64,000 nt of DNA, from assembly GCF_014201195.1 (NCBI RefSeq), contig NZ_JACHDS010000001.1:434001-498000 (forward strand), given 5' to 3'. The notes under the pieces are model-generated. The model saw nothing but the letters and a program-made list of their open reading frames with translations. It ran no database searches and was not told where the DNA came from. The translations under genes were made by a program, and so were the position numbers. The first letter of the stretch is position 1, and the number at the start of each line of letters is the position of its first letter. Below, piece after piece: positions 41,945 to 51,445 of the stretch. This DNA comes from Nocardiopsis mwathae. GTDB lineage: Bacteria; Actinomycetota; Actinomycetes; Streptosporangiales; Streptosporangiaceae.

Positions 41945-44900
41945 GTGGACGCATCCGTCGACCAGATCGTCGAAGCACTGCGCGCGTCGATGCTGGAGAA
42001 CGAGAAGCTCCGGCAGCGCACCGCCGAGCTGGAGCAGAAGTCCGGCGAGCCCATCGCGATCGTGGGCATGGCGTGCCGCTACCCCGGCGGCATCGCTTCC
42101 CCCGACGACCTGTGGCGGCTGGTCGCCGACGGCCGCGACGGGGTCACCCCGTTCCCGGCCGACCGCGGCTGGGACCTCGACGGGCTGTACGACCCCGAGC
42201 CCGGAAAGCCCGGCAAGAGCGTCACCCGCGAGGGCGGGTTCCTGCACGACGCCGCCGACTTCGACGCCGGGTTCTTCGGTGTCGCCCCGCGTGACGCCGT
42301 CGCCATCGACCCGCAGCAGCGCCTCATGCTGGAAACGTCCTGGGAGGCCTTCGAGGACGCCGGGATCGCGCCGGCGACGGTGAAGGGCAGCCGCACCGGC
42401 GTGTTCGCCGGGGTCATGTACCACGACTATGGGGCCGGCTCCAGCGACGGCAGCCTCGTCTCCGGCCGGGTCGCCTACACGCTGGGTCTGGAGGGTCCGG
42501 CGGTCACCGTCGACACGGCGTGCTCGTCGTCCCTGGTCGCCCTGCACTGGGCGGCCCAGGCGCTGCGCTCCGGCGAGTGCGAGCTGGCGCTGGCCGGGGG
42601 CGTCACCGTCATGACCACGCCCGACATGTTCGTCTACTTCAGCAACCAGCGCGGCATGGCCAGGGACGGGCGGTGCAAGTCGTTCGCGGCGGCGGCCGAC
42701 GGCACCGGCTGCTCCGAGGGTGTGGGCATGCTGGTGCTGGAGCGGCTGAGCGACGCGCGCAGGAACGGCCACCGGGTGCTGGCGGTCGTGCCGGGCAGCG
42801 CGGTCAACCAGGACGGCGCGAGCAGCGGGCTGACCACCCCCAACGGCCCCGCGCAGCAGCGCGTCATCCGCCAGGCGCTGGCCGCGGCCGGGCTGACCCC
42901 CGCCGACGTCGACGTCGTCGAGGCGCACGGCACCGGGACCACCCTGGGCGACCCCATCGAGGCGCAGGCCCTGCTGGCCACCTACGGCCGGACCCGCCCG
43001 GACAACGGGCGGCCGCTGCTGCTCGGCTCCATCAAGTCCAACCTCGGCCACACCCAGGCCGCGGCGGGCGTCGCCGGAGTGATCAAGATGGTGCAGGCCA
43101 TGCGGCACGGCACCGTGCCCAAGTCGCTGTACAGCGATGACCCCACCCCGCAGGTCGACTGGACCCGGGGCGCGGTGGAGCTGCTGACCGACAACGTGCC
43201 GTGGCCCGAGAACGGGCACCCGCGCCGTGCCGGCGTCTCCTCGTTCGGGATCAGCGGCACCAACGCCCACGTCATCATCGAGCAGGCGCCGACCGAGCCG
43301 GAACCGGCCGCCGAAGCGGCCGTGCCCGCCGCACCACCCGCGGTGCTGCCGTGGCTGGTGTCCGCCAAGAGCGCCGAGGCACTGCGGGCCCAGGCCGAAC
43401 GGCTCCGGGCGCACCTGGCCGAGCGGCCCGGCGCCGACCCGGGAGACGTCGCCCACTCCCTGCTGACCACGCGCTCCCTGTTCGAGCACCGCGCGGTGGT
43501 GGCCGGAAGCGGGCGCGATGAACTGCTGCGCGGCCTGGACACCCTCGCCGCCGGGGAGACCGGGCCCGGCGTCGTCAGCGGTGCGGTGGCCAGGGGGAAA
43601 CTCGCCTTCCTGTTCACCGGGCAGGGCGCGCAGCGCACCGGGATGGGCCGCGAGCTGCACGCGGCCTTCCCGGTGTTCGCCGAGGCGTTCGACGCGGTCT
43701 GCGCCGAACTCGACAAGCACCTGGAGCGCCCCCTCAAGGAGGTCGTCTGGGCCGAGGCTGGGTCGGACGACGCCGGGCTGCTGAACCGGACCGCCTACAC
43801 CCAGACCGGGCTGTTCGCCATCGAGGTGGCGCTGTTCCGCCTGGTGGAGTCGTGGGGGGTGAAGCCGGCCTACCTCGCCGGGCACTCCATCGGCGAACTC
43901 GCCGCCGCGCACGTCGCCGGGGTGCTGTCGCTCCCGCATGCCTCCGCCCTCGTCGTGGCACGCGCCCGTCTCATGCAGGCCCTGCCCGAGGGCGGCGCCA
44001 TGGTCGCCGTCCAGGCCACGGAAGACGAGGTGCTGGCGCTGTCCGACACCGGAGACGAGGCGAGCATCGCGGCCGTCAACGGCCCCGCCTCGGTGGTGGT
44101 GTCCGGGGCGGAGGGCACCGTGCTGCGCATCGCCGACCACTTCGCCGAGCAGGGCCGCAAGACCCGCCGACTCACCGTCTCCCACGCCTTCCACTCGCCG
44201 CTCATGGAGCCGATGCTCGCCCCCTTCCGCAAGGTGGCCGAGGGACTGACCTACAGCGCGCCGACCATCCCGATCGTGTCGAACGTGACCGGTGCCCTGG
44301 CCGACCCCGAAGAGCTGTGCCAGGCCGACTACTGGGTCCGGCACGTCCGCGAGGCCGTCCGGTTCGCCGACGGCATCAGAACCCTGGTCGGTGAGCGTGT
44401 CACCACCTTCCTCGAACTCGGTCCCGACGGCGTGCTCAGCGCCATGGGACAGGAGTGCGTCACCGACGACGCCGACGTCGTGTTCGCCCCGGTGCTGCGC
44501 CGGGAACGCCCCGAGGTCCGCGAGTTCGCCGCCGGCCTGGGGCTGGCGCACGCGCGCGGCGCCGAGGTCGACTGGAGCGCCCTCGTCGACGGCCGGGCCG
44601 CGCGCCGGGTGGACCTGCCCACCTACGCCTTCCAGCGCCGCCGGTACTGGTCCGACGAGATGGCGGCCATGGGCACCACAACGGATGTGGCCGGTTTCGG
44701 CCAATCTTCCGCCGACCATCCGCTGCTCGGTGCCGCTCTGCCGCTGCCCGACACCGACGGCGTGGTCCTCACCGGGCGGCTGTCGCCGGGCACGCAGCGG
44801 TGGCTGGCCGACCACGACGTGCTCGGTTCCGTGCTGCTGCCCGGCACCGCGTTCGTCGAACTCGCGATCCGTGCCGGCGACCATGTGGGCACCGGCGTAC

Positions 44901-47542
44901 TGGAGGAGCTGACCCTGGAGGCGCCGCTGGTGCTTCCGGAGAGCGGCGGCGTGGCCGTGCAGGTCGTCGTGGGCGGCCCGGACGAGGCGGGGGCCCGGCC
45001 GGTGAGCGTGTACTCCCGCGCGCAGAGCGACGCGGGTGAGGGCGCCTGGACACGGCACGCCTCCGGCACCCTCGTGGCCGAAGGAGGCGCGCCGTCGGCC
45101 CTGGAGGAGTGGCCGCCACCCGGCGCCACCGCGGTCGGCATCGACGGCGCCTACGACGGCCTGATCGAGCGGGGCTACGCCTACGGCCCGGTCTTCCAGG
45201 GCGTGCGCCGGGTCTGGCGGCGCGGGGAGGAGACCTTCGCCGAGATCGCCCTGCCCGAGAGCGCCCGGGAAGAGGCGGCCCGCTTCGGCCTGCACCCGGC
45301 GCTGCTGGACGCCGCCCTGCACGCCGACATGCTCGCCGGGGCCGACGACGGCTCGACCCGGCTCCCGTTCTCCTGGAACGGGGTGTCGCTGTTCGCCACC
45401 GGCGCCTCGGCGCTGCGGGTCCGGCTCACCCGGGTCGGCGACGGCGACGTCGCCATCGACCTGGCCGATTCCACCGGCGCCCCGGTCGCCCGGGTGGACA
45501 CCCTCGTCTCCCGGCCGGTCTCCGCCGAGCAGCTGCCCGCCGTCTCCGGTGCCCGCAACGACTCGCTGTTCCGCTTCGACTGGACGGAGCTCGACCCGGG
45601 CGCCGCCCCGACCGGCGTCGGCACATGCGCCGTCATCGGCCCCGACCCCTTCGGGCTCGGCCCGGTCCTCGCGGCGGGGGGACTCGGGGGCGAGCACCAC
45701 GACGACCTCGCCGCGCTCGGCCGCGCAGTGGGCGCGGGGGCGCCGACACCCGACCTGATCTTCGCGGCCTTCCCACCACCGGCCGAAAGCCGATCCGCGT
45801 CGGCGGTGGAATCGAGTGAGGAGACCGAGAGCGCCGGAAGCACGGATTCCCCGGCCGCCCGCGCCGCCGCGCACCGCGCCCTGGAGCTCGCCCAGGCGTG
45901 GCTGGCCGACGACCGCTTCGAGTCCTCCCGCCTTGTCGCGGTGACGCGCGGCGCGGTCGCGGCCGGGCCAGACGAGGATGTCCCCGACCTGGTCCACGCG
46001 CCGGTGTGGGGCCTGCTGCGGTCGGCCCAGGTGGAGAACCCCGAGCGGTTCACCCTGCTCGACCTGGACTCCGCGGGCGCCGCCGACCTGCCTGCGGCCG
46101 CGCTGGCGGCCGCCGCCGAGGCCGACGAGCCGTGGCTCGCGCTGCGTGGGGGAGCACTGCGCGTGCCGCGTCTGGCGCGCGTCGACGCGACCGCCCCCGG
46201 TGCGGACGGCGGACTCGACCCCGGCGGCACGGTTCTCGTCACCGGCGGTACCGGTGTGCTGGGCCGCCTGCTCGCCCGGCACCTGGCGGCCCGGCACGGC
46301 GCCCGGCACCTGCTGCTCACCAGCCGACGCGGCATGGACGCCCCCGGCGCCGCCGTGCTCAAGCGGGAGCTGACCGAGCTGGGCGCCGACGTCACGATCG
46401 CCGCCTGCGACGTGGCCGACCGTGACTCCCTCGACGGTCTGCTGGCGTCGATCCCGGCGTCGGCCCCGCTGACGGCGGTCGTCCACACCGCCGGTGTCAT
46501 CGACGACGGCGTCATCCCGCAGCTGACCCCCGAGCGGATGGACCGGGTGCTGCGGCCGAAGGTGGACGCCGCGTGGAACCTCCACGAGGCCACCCGGGAC
46601 ATGGACCTGTCGGCGTTCCTGCTGTTCTCGTCCGCCGGCGGCGCGCTCGGCGGCCCGGGGCAGGGCAACTACGCTGCGGCCAACGTGTTCATGGACGCGC
46701 TCGCGCACCACCGGCGCGCGCTGGGGCGCCGCGCGGCCTCCTACGCGTGGGGTCTGTGGGCCGATGGCGGGCTCTCCGGCGACCTCGCCGACAACGACGT
46801 GGGCAGGATGGCGCGGGCCGGTGTGCTCGGGTTGTCGGTGGAGGAGGGCCTGGCCCTCTTCGACGCGATGCTGGCCATGGACGAGCCGCTGCTGTTCCCG
46901 GTGCGCCTGGACTTCGCGACGCTGCGGTCGGGCGGCGACGGGCAGCCGCCGGCCATGTTGCGCGGCCTGGTGCGGACGCCCGTGCGGCGCGGAGCAGGAG
47001 CGGCCGCGCCGGTCGGCGACGAACTCGCCGACCGGCTGGCCCGGATGCCCGGGAACGAGCGCGCCCCGGCCGTGCTCGACCTCGTCCGCACGAGCGCCGC
47101 CACGGTGCTCGGGCACGACGGCCCCGCCGCCGTCGGCCCCGACCGGGGCTTCTTGGAGCTGGGCTTCGACTCGCTGACCGCGTTGGAGTTCCGCAACCGG
47201 CTGCGCGGCGCGACGGGGCTGCGGCTGCCGGCCACGCTCATCTTCGACTACCCGACGCCCACCGCCATCGCCGACCACATCACCGCGCAGCTCGGCGGTG
47301 GGGAAACAGGCGCCGGAGGCGGTCTGGAGGCGGAACTGGCGCGCCTGGAGTCCGTCCTGGCGGGGGCCGCCCCGGACGCCGCCGAGGCCGACCGCGTCGA
47401 GGCGCGGCTGCGCGCGCTGGCCGCGAACTGGGCGCAGACCCACGGCACCGCGGGGGCCGGGGACGATGACGCCGACCTCGAATCGGCGACGGCGGGCGAG
47501 CTGTTCGACATCCTCGACAACGAGCTCGGCTCCGCCACCTGA
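41945..47542 (+). CDS. Type I PKS, one module: KS-AT-DH-KR-ACP (1865 aa)
   Basis: GTG 41945 starts 2 nt after the upstream PKS stop, with GGAGAGG upstream, so the two are co-transcribed. Residues 1-30 form an N-terminal docking coiled coil ([18 protein letters not shown]). KS 34-447 (TACSSS, EAHGTGT, KSNLGH), AT 552-902 (GHSIGE, HAFH: malonyl), DH 922-1195 (HxxxGxxxxP and [10 protein letters not shown]), structural KR 1200-1420, KR 1427-1678 ([12 protein letters not shown]-type, NYAAAN), ACP 1689-1782 ([10 protein letters not shown]). The C-terminal docking helices end in [16 protein letters not shown]. Its AT lacks the family A insert, but the structural KR holds a half family B element (45785-45843). 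It should accept the chain from the 5593-residue PKS and add a fourth double bond, then pass it to a PKS encoded outside the window or to one of the TE modules. Confidence 0.95.
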   Translation: MDASVDQIVEALRASMLENEKLRQRTAELEQKSGEPIAIVGMACRYPGGIASPDDLWRLVADGRDGVTPFPADRGWDLDGLYDPEPGKPGKSVTREGGFLHDAADFDAGFFGVAPRDAVAIDPQQRLMLETSWEAFEDAGIAPATVKGSRTGVFAGVMYHDYGAGSSDGSLVSGRVAYTLGLEGPAVTVDTACSSSLVALHWAAQALRSGECELALAGGVTVMTTPDMFVYFSNQRGMARDGRCKSFAAAADGTGCSEGVGMLVLERLSDARRNGHRVLAVVPGSAVNQDGASSGLTTPNGPAQQRVIRQALAAAGLTPADVDVVEAHGTGTTLGDPIEAQALLATYGRTRPDNGRPLLLGSIKSNLGHTQAAAGVAGVIKMVQAMRHGTVPKSLYSDDPTPQVDWTRGAVELLTDNVPWPENGHPRRAGVSSFGISGTNAHVIIEQAPTEPEPAAEAAVPAAPPAVLPWLVSAKSAEALRAQAERLRAHLAERPGADPGDVAHSLLTTRSLFEHRAVVAGSGRDELLRGLDTLAAGETGPGVVSGAVARGKLAFLFTGQGAQRTGMGRELHAAFPVFAEAFDAVCAELDKHLERPLKEVVWAEAGSDDAGLLNRTAYTQTGLFAIEVALFRLVESWGVKPAYLAGHSIGELAAAHVAGVLSLPHASALVVARARLMQALPEGGAMVAVQATEDEVLALSDTGDEASIAAVNGPASVVVSGAEGTVLRIADHFAEQGRKTRRLTVSHAFHSPLMEPMLAPFRKVAEGLTYSAPTIPIVSNVTGALADPEELCQADYWVRHVREAVRFADGIRTLVGERVTTFLELGPDGVLSAMGQECVTDDADVVFAPVLRRERPEVREFAAGLGLAHARGAEVDWSALVDGRAARRVDLPTYAFQRRRYWSDEMAAMGTTTDVAGFGQSSADHPLLGAALPLPDTDGVVLTGRLSPGTQRWLADHDVLGSVLLPGTAFVELAIRAGDHVGTGVLEELTLEAPLVLPESGGVAVQVVVGGPDEAGARPVSVYSRAQSDAGEGAWTRHASGTLVAEGGAPSALEEWPPPGATAVGIDGAYDGLIERGYAYGPVFQGVRRVWRRGEETFAEIALPESAREEAARFGLHPALLDAALHADMLAGADDGSTRLPFSWNGVSLFATGASALRVRLTRVGDGDVAIDLADSTGAPVARVDTLVSRPVSAEQLPAVSGARNDSLFRFDWTELDPGAAPTGVGTCAVIGPDPFGLGPVLAAGGLGGEHHDDLAALGRAVGAGAPTPDLIFAAFPPPAESRSASAVESSEETESAGSTDSPAARAAAHRALELAQAWLADDRFESSRLVAVTRGAVAAGPDEDVPDLVHAPVWGLLRSAQVENPERFTLLDLDSAGAADLPAAALAAAAEADEPWLALRGGALRVPRLARVDATAPGADGGLDPGGTVLVTGGTGVLGRLLARHLAARHGARHLLLTSRRGMDAPGAAVLKRELTELGADVTIAACDVADRDSLDGLLASIPASAPLTAVVHTAGVIDDGVIPQLTPERMDRVLRPKVDAAWNLHEATRDMDLSAFLLFSSAGGALGGPGQGNYAAANVFMDALAHHRRALGRRAASYAWGLWADGGLSGDLADNDVGRMARAGVLGLSVEEGLALFDAMLAMDEPLLFPVRLDFATLRSGGDGQPPAMLRGLVRTPVRRGAGAAAPVGDELADRLARMPGNERAPAVLDLVRTSAATVLGHDGPAAVGPDRGFLELGFDSLTALEFRNRLRGATGLRLPATLIFDYPTPTAIADHITAQLGGGETGAGGGLEAELARLESVLAGAAPDAAEADRVEARLRALAANWAQTHGTAGAGDDDADLESATAGELFDILDNELGSAT
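45785..45843 (+). repeat. Partial family B element in frame in the structural KR (copy B5)
   Basis: Matches the second half of the 4965-5070 copy: GCGTCGGCGGTGGA, then ATCGAGTGAGGAG, ending in GAAGCAC. It is translated [19 protein letters not shown], nearly the same peptide as in the TE copy (SAVESSEE). The first half of the element is missing. Confidence 0.7.
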
Positions 47543-47557
47543 CCGATGCCCGCCCCT

Positions 47558-47603
47558 GCGCCCCCCGTGCCTCGCCGACATCGACGGAGGGGTGCGGGGG
47601 CGC
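47558..47603. terminator. Weak GC hairpin after the PKS operon
   Basis: GCGCCCCC (47558-47565) can pair with GGGGGCGC (47596-47603) 15 nt after the PKS stop. The loop is long and there is no T tract. A small CCTGG-TGTA-CCAGG palindrome follows at 47612-47625. Confidence 0.3.
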
Positions 47604-47743
47604 CGCGTGGTCCTGGTGTACCAGGCTGTCATCGGGGTTGGCGCCGCGACCGGGGATGACCGCACTCGCGATTCGGATGCGCAGCGTGGCGGATCGACTC
47701 CGAAAAGCACGTTCTGCGAGGTCGTCCGAGGCCGACCGAGCGT

Positions 47744-47773
47744 CTAGGGGGAAAGTCGACAAACTTTAGGGGG
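47744..47773 (+). promoter_or_regulatory. TAGGGG pair upstream of the carboxylase operon
   Basis: CTAGGGG (T at 47745) and TTAGGGG (T at 47767) are 22 bp apart, two helical turns, about 175 nt before the start at 47946. The remainder of 47604-47945 contains no gene and becomes AT-richer near 47810-47840. Confidence 0.5.
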
Positions 47774-47945
47774 TGAGAATCGTAGCGGCGGCCGCCCCGT
47801 CCTCGGTCTAATTGAAGTTAGCTTACTTATCCGAACGTATGTCCAGGTTCGGCCATGAGCGCGGAACGTGCCCGAGAGCCGTCGCGCGGGGGATGGGGTG
47901 CCGGCCCCGGCCGGACCACATGGAATCGCCTGACCGAATGGATGA

Positions 47946-49565
47946 GTGCGGATGACAGTGACAGAGGCGGACGACATCGGGGGGACGGAAGCCCCGGAGG
48001 CCACGACCACACCGCCCGACCTTCGCGCGCGGGTGGCCGAGCTGACCCAGTTCGCCGAGGCCGCCCGACAGGGCCCGGGGTTGCGCGCCACCGAGGCCCA
48101 GTGGGCCAAGGGCAAGCTGACGGTGCGCGAACGCATCGACCTCCTCTTCGACGAGGGCACCTTCCGGGAGATCGAGCGGTTCCGCCGCCACCGCGCCAGC
48201 GGATTCGGGCTGGAGGCCCGCCGCCCCTACACCGACGGCGTCGTCACCGGCTGGGGTCTGGTCCACGGCCGCAAGGTCTTCGTCTACGCCCACGACTTCC
48301 GCATCTTCGGCGGCTCCCTCGGCGAGGCGCACGCCGAGAAGATCCACAAACTCATGGACCTCGCCGAGTCGGCGGGGGCGCCGCTGGTCGCCCTCAGCGA
48401 CGGTGCCGGCGCGCGCATCCAGGAGGGTGTCACCGCACTCGCCGGCTACGGCGGCATCTTCCGCCGCAATGTCCAGGCCTCGGGTGTCATCCCGCAGATC
48501 AGCGTGATGCTCGGCCCGTGTGCCGGCGGAGCCACCTACTCGCCGTCTCTCACCGACTTCGTGTTCATGGTCGAGGGCACCGCGCAGATGTACATCACCG
48601 GGCCCGACGTCGTGCAGTCGGTGACCGGCGAGCAGATCAGCCACGAGGACCTGGGCGGCGCCCGGGTACACGCCTCGGTCTCCGGCGCCAGCGGCTTCGT
48701 CTACGACGACGAGAAGGAGTGCATCGAGGAGGTCCGCTACCTGCTGTCGCTCCTTCCGCAGAACAACCGTGAGCTTCCCCCGGCGGTGCATGCCGACGAC
48801 CCCGCCGACCGCCGCAACGACGCCCTGGTCGACCTCGTCCCGGCCGACCCCAACCGCTCCTACGACATGCGCGCGGTCATCGAGGAGATCGTCGACGACG
48901 GCGACCTGTTCGAGGTGCACGCCTCCTGGGCGACCAACATCATCTGCGGGTTCGCCCGGATGGACGGCCACGTGGTGGGCATCGTCGCCAACCAGCCGGC
49001 CGTGCTCGCCGGCGTGCTCGACATCCACTCCTCGGAGAAGGCCGCCCGCTTCGTGCAGGTCTGCGACGCCTTCAACATCCCCCTGCTCACCCTCGTGGAC
49101 GTCCCCGGCTTCATGCCCGGCAAGGAGCAGGAGCACGGCGGCATCATCCGGCACGGCGCCAAGCTGCTGCACGCCTACTGCGCGGCGACCGTGCCGCGGA
49201 TCCAGCTCATCGTCCGCAAGGCCTACGGCGGCGCCTACATCGTGATGGACTCCCGCTCCATCGGATCCGACCTCTCGTTCGCCTGGCCGACCAACGAGAT
49301 CGCGGTGATGGGCGCCGATGGCGCGGCCAACGTCGTCTTCCGCCGCGAGATCGCCGCCGCCCCCGACCCCGAGGTGGCCCGCGAGCAGCGGATCAAGGAG
49401 TACCGAGAGGAGCTCATGCACCCCTACTACGCCGCCGAGCGCGGCCTGGTGGACGACGTCATCGACCCCGCGCTGACCAGGTCGACCCTCATCGACGCCC
49501 TGGAGATGCTGCGGACCAAGCACGCGCCGCTGCCCGCCCGCAAGCACGGCAACCCGCCCGTCTGA
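47946..49565 (+). CDS. Acyl-CoA carboxylase beta (carboxyltransferase) subunit
   Basis: 539 residues, the usual length of actinobacterial AccB/PccB chains. The family blocks are present: GGSLGEAHAEKI, SDGAGARIQEG, GPCAGGATYSP, VDVPGFMPGKEQEHGG and AWPTNEIAVMGADGA. The substrate-selecting position reads GGAYIVM: Ile, where propionyl-specific PccB has Asp and acetyl-accepting AccB has Ile in Streptomyces work. That suggests acetyl-CoA carboxylation, to supply malonyl-CoA for the mostly malonyl PKS. GTG 47946 is used; ATG 47952 is equally possible. No biotin-carrying alpha subunit is in the window, so it must borrow one. The stop overlaps the epsilon-subunit start (TGATG). Confidence 0.9.
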   Translation: MRMTVTEADDIGGTEAPEATTTPPDLRARVAELTQFAEAARQGPGLRATEAQWAKGKLTVRERIDLLFDEGTFREIERFRRHRASGFGLEARRPYTDGVVTGWGLVHGRKVFVYAHDFRIFGGSLGEAHAEKIHKLMDLAESAGAPLVALSDGAGARIQEGVTALAGYGGIFRRNVQASGVIPQISVMLGPCAGGATYSPSLTDFVFMVEGTAQMYITGPDVVQSVTGEQISHEDLGGARVHASVSGASGFVYDDEKECIEEVRYLLSLLPQNNRELPPAVHADDPADRRNDALVDLVPADPNRSYDMRAVIEEIVDDGDLFEVHASWATNIICGFARMDGHVVGIVANQPAVLAGVLDIHSSEKAARFVQVCDAFNIPLLTLVDVPGFMPGKEQEHGGIIRHGAKLLHAYCAATVPRIQLIVRKAYGGAYIVMDSRSIGSDLSFAWPTNEIAVMGADGAANVVFRREIAAAPDPEVAREQRIKEYREELMHPYYAAERGLVDDVIDPALTRSTLIDALEMLRTKHAPLPARKHGNPPV

Positions 49566-49831
49566 TGGGCGCGGCGCAGGAGGGCCGGGAGGCCCCGTTC
49601 ATGCGGATCGTCCGGGGGTCCCCGGACGACGAGGAGATCGCCGCGATCACCGTCGCGGTCATGGCCCTGATGCGGAGCCGGGCCGAGGAGTCCGGCCCGT
49701 CCCGCCCGGCCCCGAGGTCGGCGCGGTGGACCCAGTGGCGCGGCTACTGCCCGCCCGGGGCCTGGGCCGAGGACTATCCGGTGGCGAACGCCGGGCGGCG
49801 GCCGGTCGCGGCCGGAAGAGGAGCGGTGTGA
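49565..49831 (+). CDS. Acyl-CoA carboxylase epsilon subunit
   Basis: 88 residues. MRIVRGSPDDEEIAAITVAV followed by a W-rich C-terminus (SARWTQWRGYCPPGAWAEDY) is the pattern of the small AccE/PccE proteins that sit behind actinobacterial carboxyltransferase genes and activate the complex. ATG 49565 shares one base with the upstream stop. An internal ATG (49601, MRIVRG) could also serve. Its stop overlaps the start of the type II thioesterase (GTGA), so all three genes form one tightly coupled operon. Confidence 0.8.
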   Translation: MGAAQEGREAPFMRIVRGSPDDEEIAAITVAVMALMRSRAEESGPSRPAPRSARWTQWRGYCPPGAWAEDYPVANAGRRPVAAGRGAV

Positions 49832-50604
49832 CAGTGGTACAGCCAGGAGAGCGCGAAGGCGGCGCGTGGGTCCGCCGGTTCCACCCGGCGCCGGAGGCCC
49901 GTACGCGCCTGGTCTGCTTCCCGCACGCGGGAGGGTCGGCCACCTTCTACCACCCGGTCTCCCAGGCGATGTCCCCGGCGGTCGACGTCCTCGCGATCCA
50001 GTACCCCGGGCGCCAGGACCGGCGATCCGAACCGTGCGTCGACGACATCGCGAAGCTGGCCGACCTGGTCGTGGGTGAACTGCGCCCGTGGGCGGACCGG
50101 CCCCTGGCCATGTTCGGCCACAGCATGGGTGCGTCGCTGGCTTTCGAGGTGGCGCGGCGTTTGGAAGCCGACGGCGTGACCGCCACCGCGTTGTTCGTTT
50201 CGGGGCGCCGTGCCCCCACGGCGTTCCGGGACGAGCGGGTGCACCTCGCCGACGATGACCGGATCATCGCCGAACTGAAGCGGATGAGCGGCACCGACGC
50301 CGCCGTGCTGGGCGACGAGGAGATCCTGCGGATGATCCTTCCTGCGGTGCGGGCCGACTACCGGGCGGCCGAGACCTACCGCTACACACCCGGGCCGGAC
50401 GTGAGCTGCCCGATCATCGCGATGACGGGCGACGACGACCCGCAGGTGACCCTCGACGAGGCGCGCAAGTGGGCGGACCACACCAGCGGTGGGTTCGACC
50501 TGCAGGTGTACTCCGGCGGGCACTTCTTCCTGACGCACCACGCCGCGGCGGTGATGCGGGCCATGACCGACCGCATCGAGGGCCGGTCGGCCGTCGGGGA
50601 CTGA
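49828..50604 (+). CDS. Type II (editing) thioesterase
   Basis: 258 residues of the RifR/GrsT-type alpha/beta-hydrolases: CFPHAGGSATFYHP, QYPGRQDR, nucleophile Ser99 in GHSMG, Asp in TGDDDPQV and His in GGHFFLTHH. Stand-alone enzymes of this type free stalled or wrongly primed acyl chains from PKS ACPs. GTG 49828 has AAGAGGAG upstream and overlaps the epsilon-subunit stop. Being separate, it complements rather than replaces the two integrated TEs at the ends of the first two PKS genes. A role in trimming decarboxylated malonyl-ACP is the usual one; it cannot be shown from sequence. Confidence 0.9.
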   Translation: MTVVQPGEREGGAWVRRFHPAPEARTRLVCFPHAGGSATFYHPVSQAMSPAVDVLAIQYPGRQDRRSEPCVDDIAKLADLVVGELRPWADRPLAMFGHSMGASLAFEVARRLEADGVTATALFVSGRRAPTAFRDERVHLADDDRIIAELKRMSGTDAAVLGDEEILRMILPAVRADYRAAETYRYTPGPDVSCPIIAMTGDDDPQVTLDEARKWADHTSGGFDLQVYSGGHFFLTHHAAAVMRAMTDRIEGRSAVGD

Positions 50605-51445
50605 GAGCGGCCGCGGCGCCGTCCCGGTCGGGCGAAAGCGGAAACACCCCCGGCGGTACCTCGGGAAATGCGTGTGCGGCGGCGGGCCGACCGCGACCGG
50701 AGATTATCCCGGATTCAACATGCGATCATATTGGTTCCACGGCGGCGTTCAGCCCCCTCGGCACCTTCGGCCACTTCCGGCCAGGTGGGGGGCGGAACGC
50801 CGCCCGGCATTCATCCGGGGTTCACGCGCGGCTGCACCTCGCATAATTTCGACACCATTCAACGTCAAGATCGTTTTCGTGGGAAGGGCTCGGCGCGGAA
50901 ATGATCTTGCTCGTCTCCGGTGACCTGCGGTTTCCTTGCGCGGGGTCACGATCGCATGAGGACCGTGGCGGGATCATTTCCGTGTCGATAAGGTGAATGC
51001 GGCCGGGCGCCGCCTCGCCCGCGCGCCGTGTCGGCCGCGCTCCTCCAGGGGCCGTGTCGCCTTGGCCGCAGGCGCTGAAGTACCATGGGCGCACGCCGTC
51101 GCGGAGTCGCGTGAACATCATGTGAAGCGCGTGTTTCGGGTGTTCGACGGTTTTCCGGTTTCGGCTGCCAAGAGACGTTGCGCCGACCGTGGGAAGTCCG
51201 TTGCCTGTCGCCCGGGTTGCCATTCGTGGTGCCCCCGGCGACCTTTTCGGTGACGAGGCCTGAAAGCCCCCCGCCTGACGTGGAGATAGTGCCCATAAGT
51301 GTACACACGCGTGCGGAGAGTCGCAAAGTTAGACGCTTGTACTTCACTTTCTCTCGCGGGTAGGTTGGCGTGGGGCAGAGAGGGGTCCGGGTCGCACCGA
51401 CTCACCCTTTTATGCAGGCTCGCAATTAAGAGGACGGTGACGCGG
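50605..51445. promoter_or_regulatory. 840 nt without a gene, upstream of the regulator
   Basis: No frame in either direction shows coding character. Lower-GC stretches near 50845-50880 and 51290-51360 (ATAAGTGTACACACG, AAGTTAGACGCTTGTACTT) are the likeliest promoter zones for the regulator. No TAGGGG repeat seen. Confidence 0.4.

Noticed and set aside
41588-47710. 2040-residue open frame on the minus strand, and similar long ones at 27123-30647, 33267-36167 and 1307-4039
   Set aside because: They lie antisense to PKS genes in very GC-rich DNA, where stops are rare. The translations are Arg/Gly/His-rich and show no domains.
47810-47835. Possible iron-box or similar operator (GTTAGCTTACTTA)
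   Set aside because: Symmetry is poor and no iron-related gene follows.
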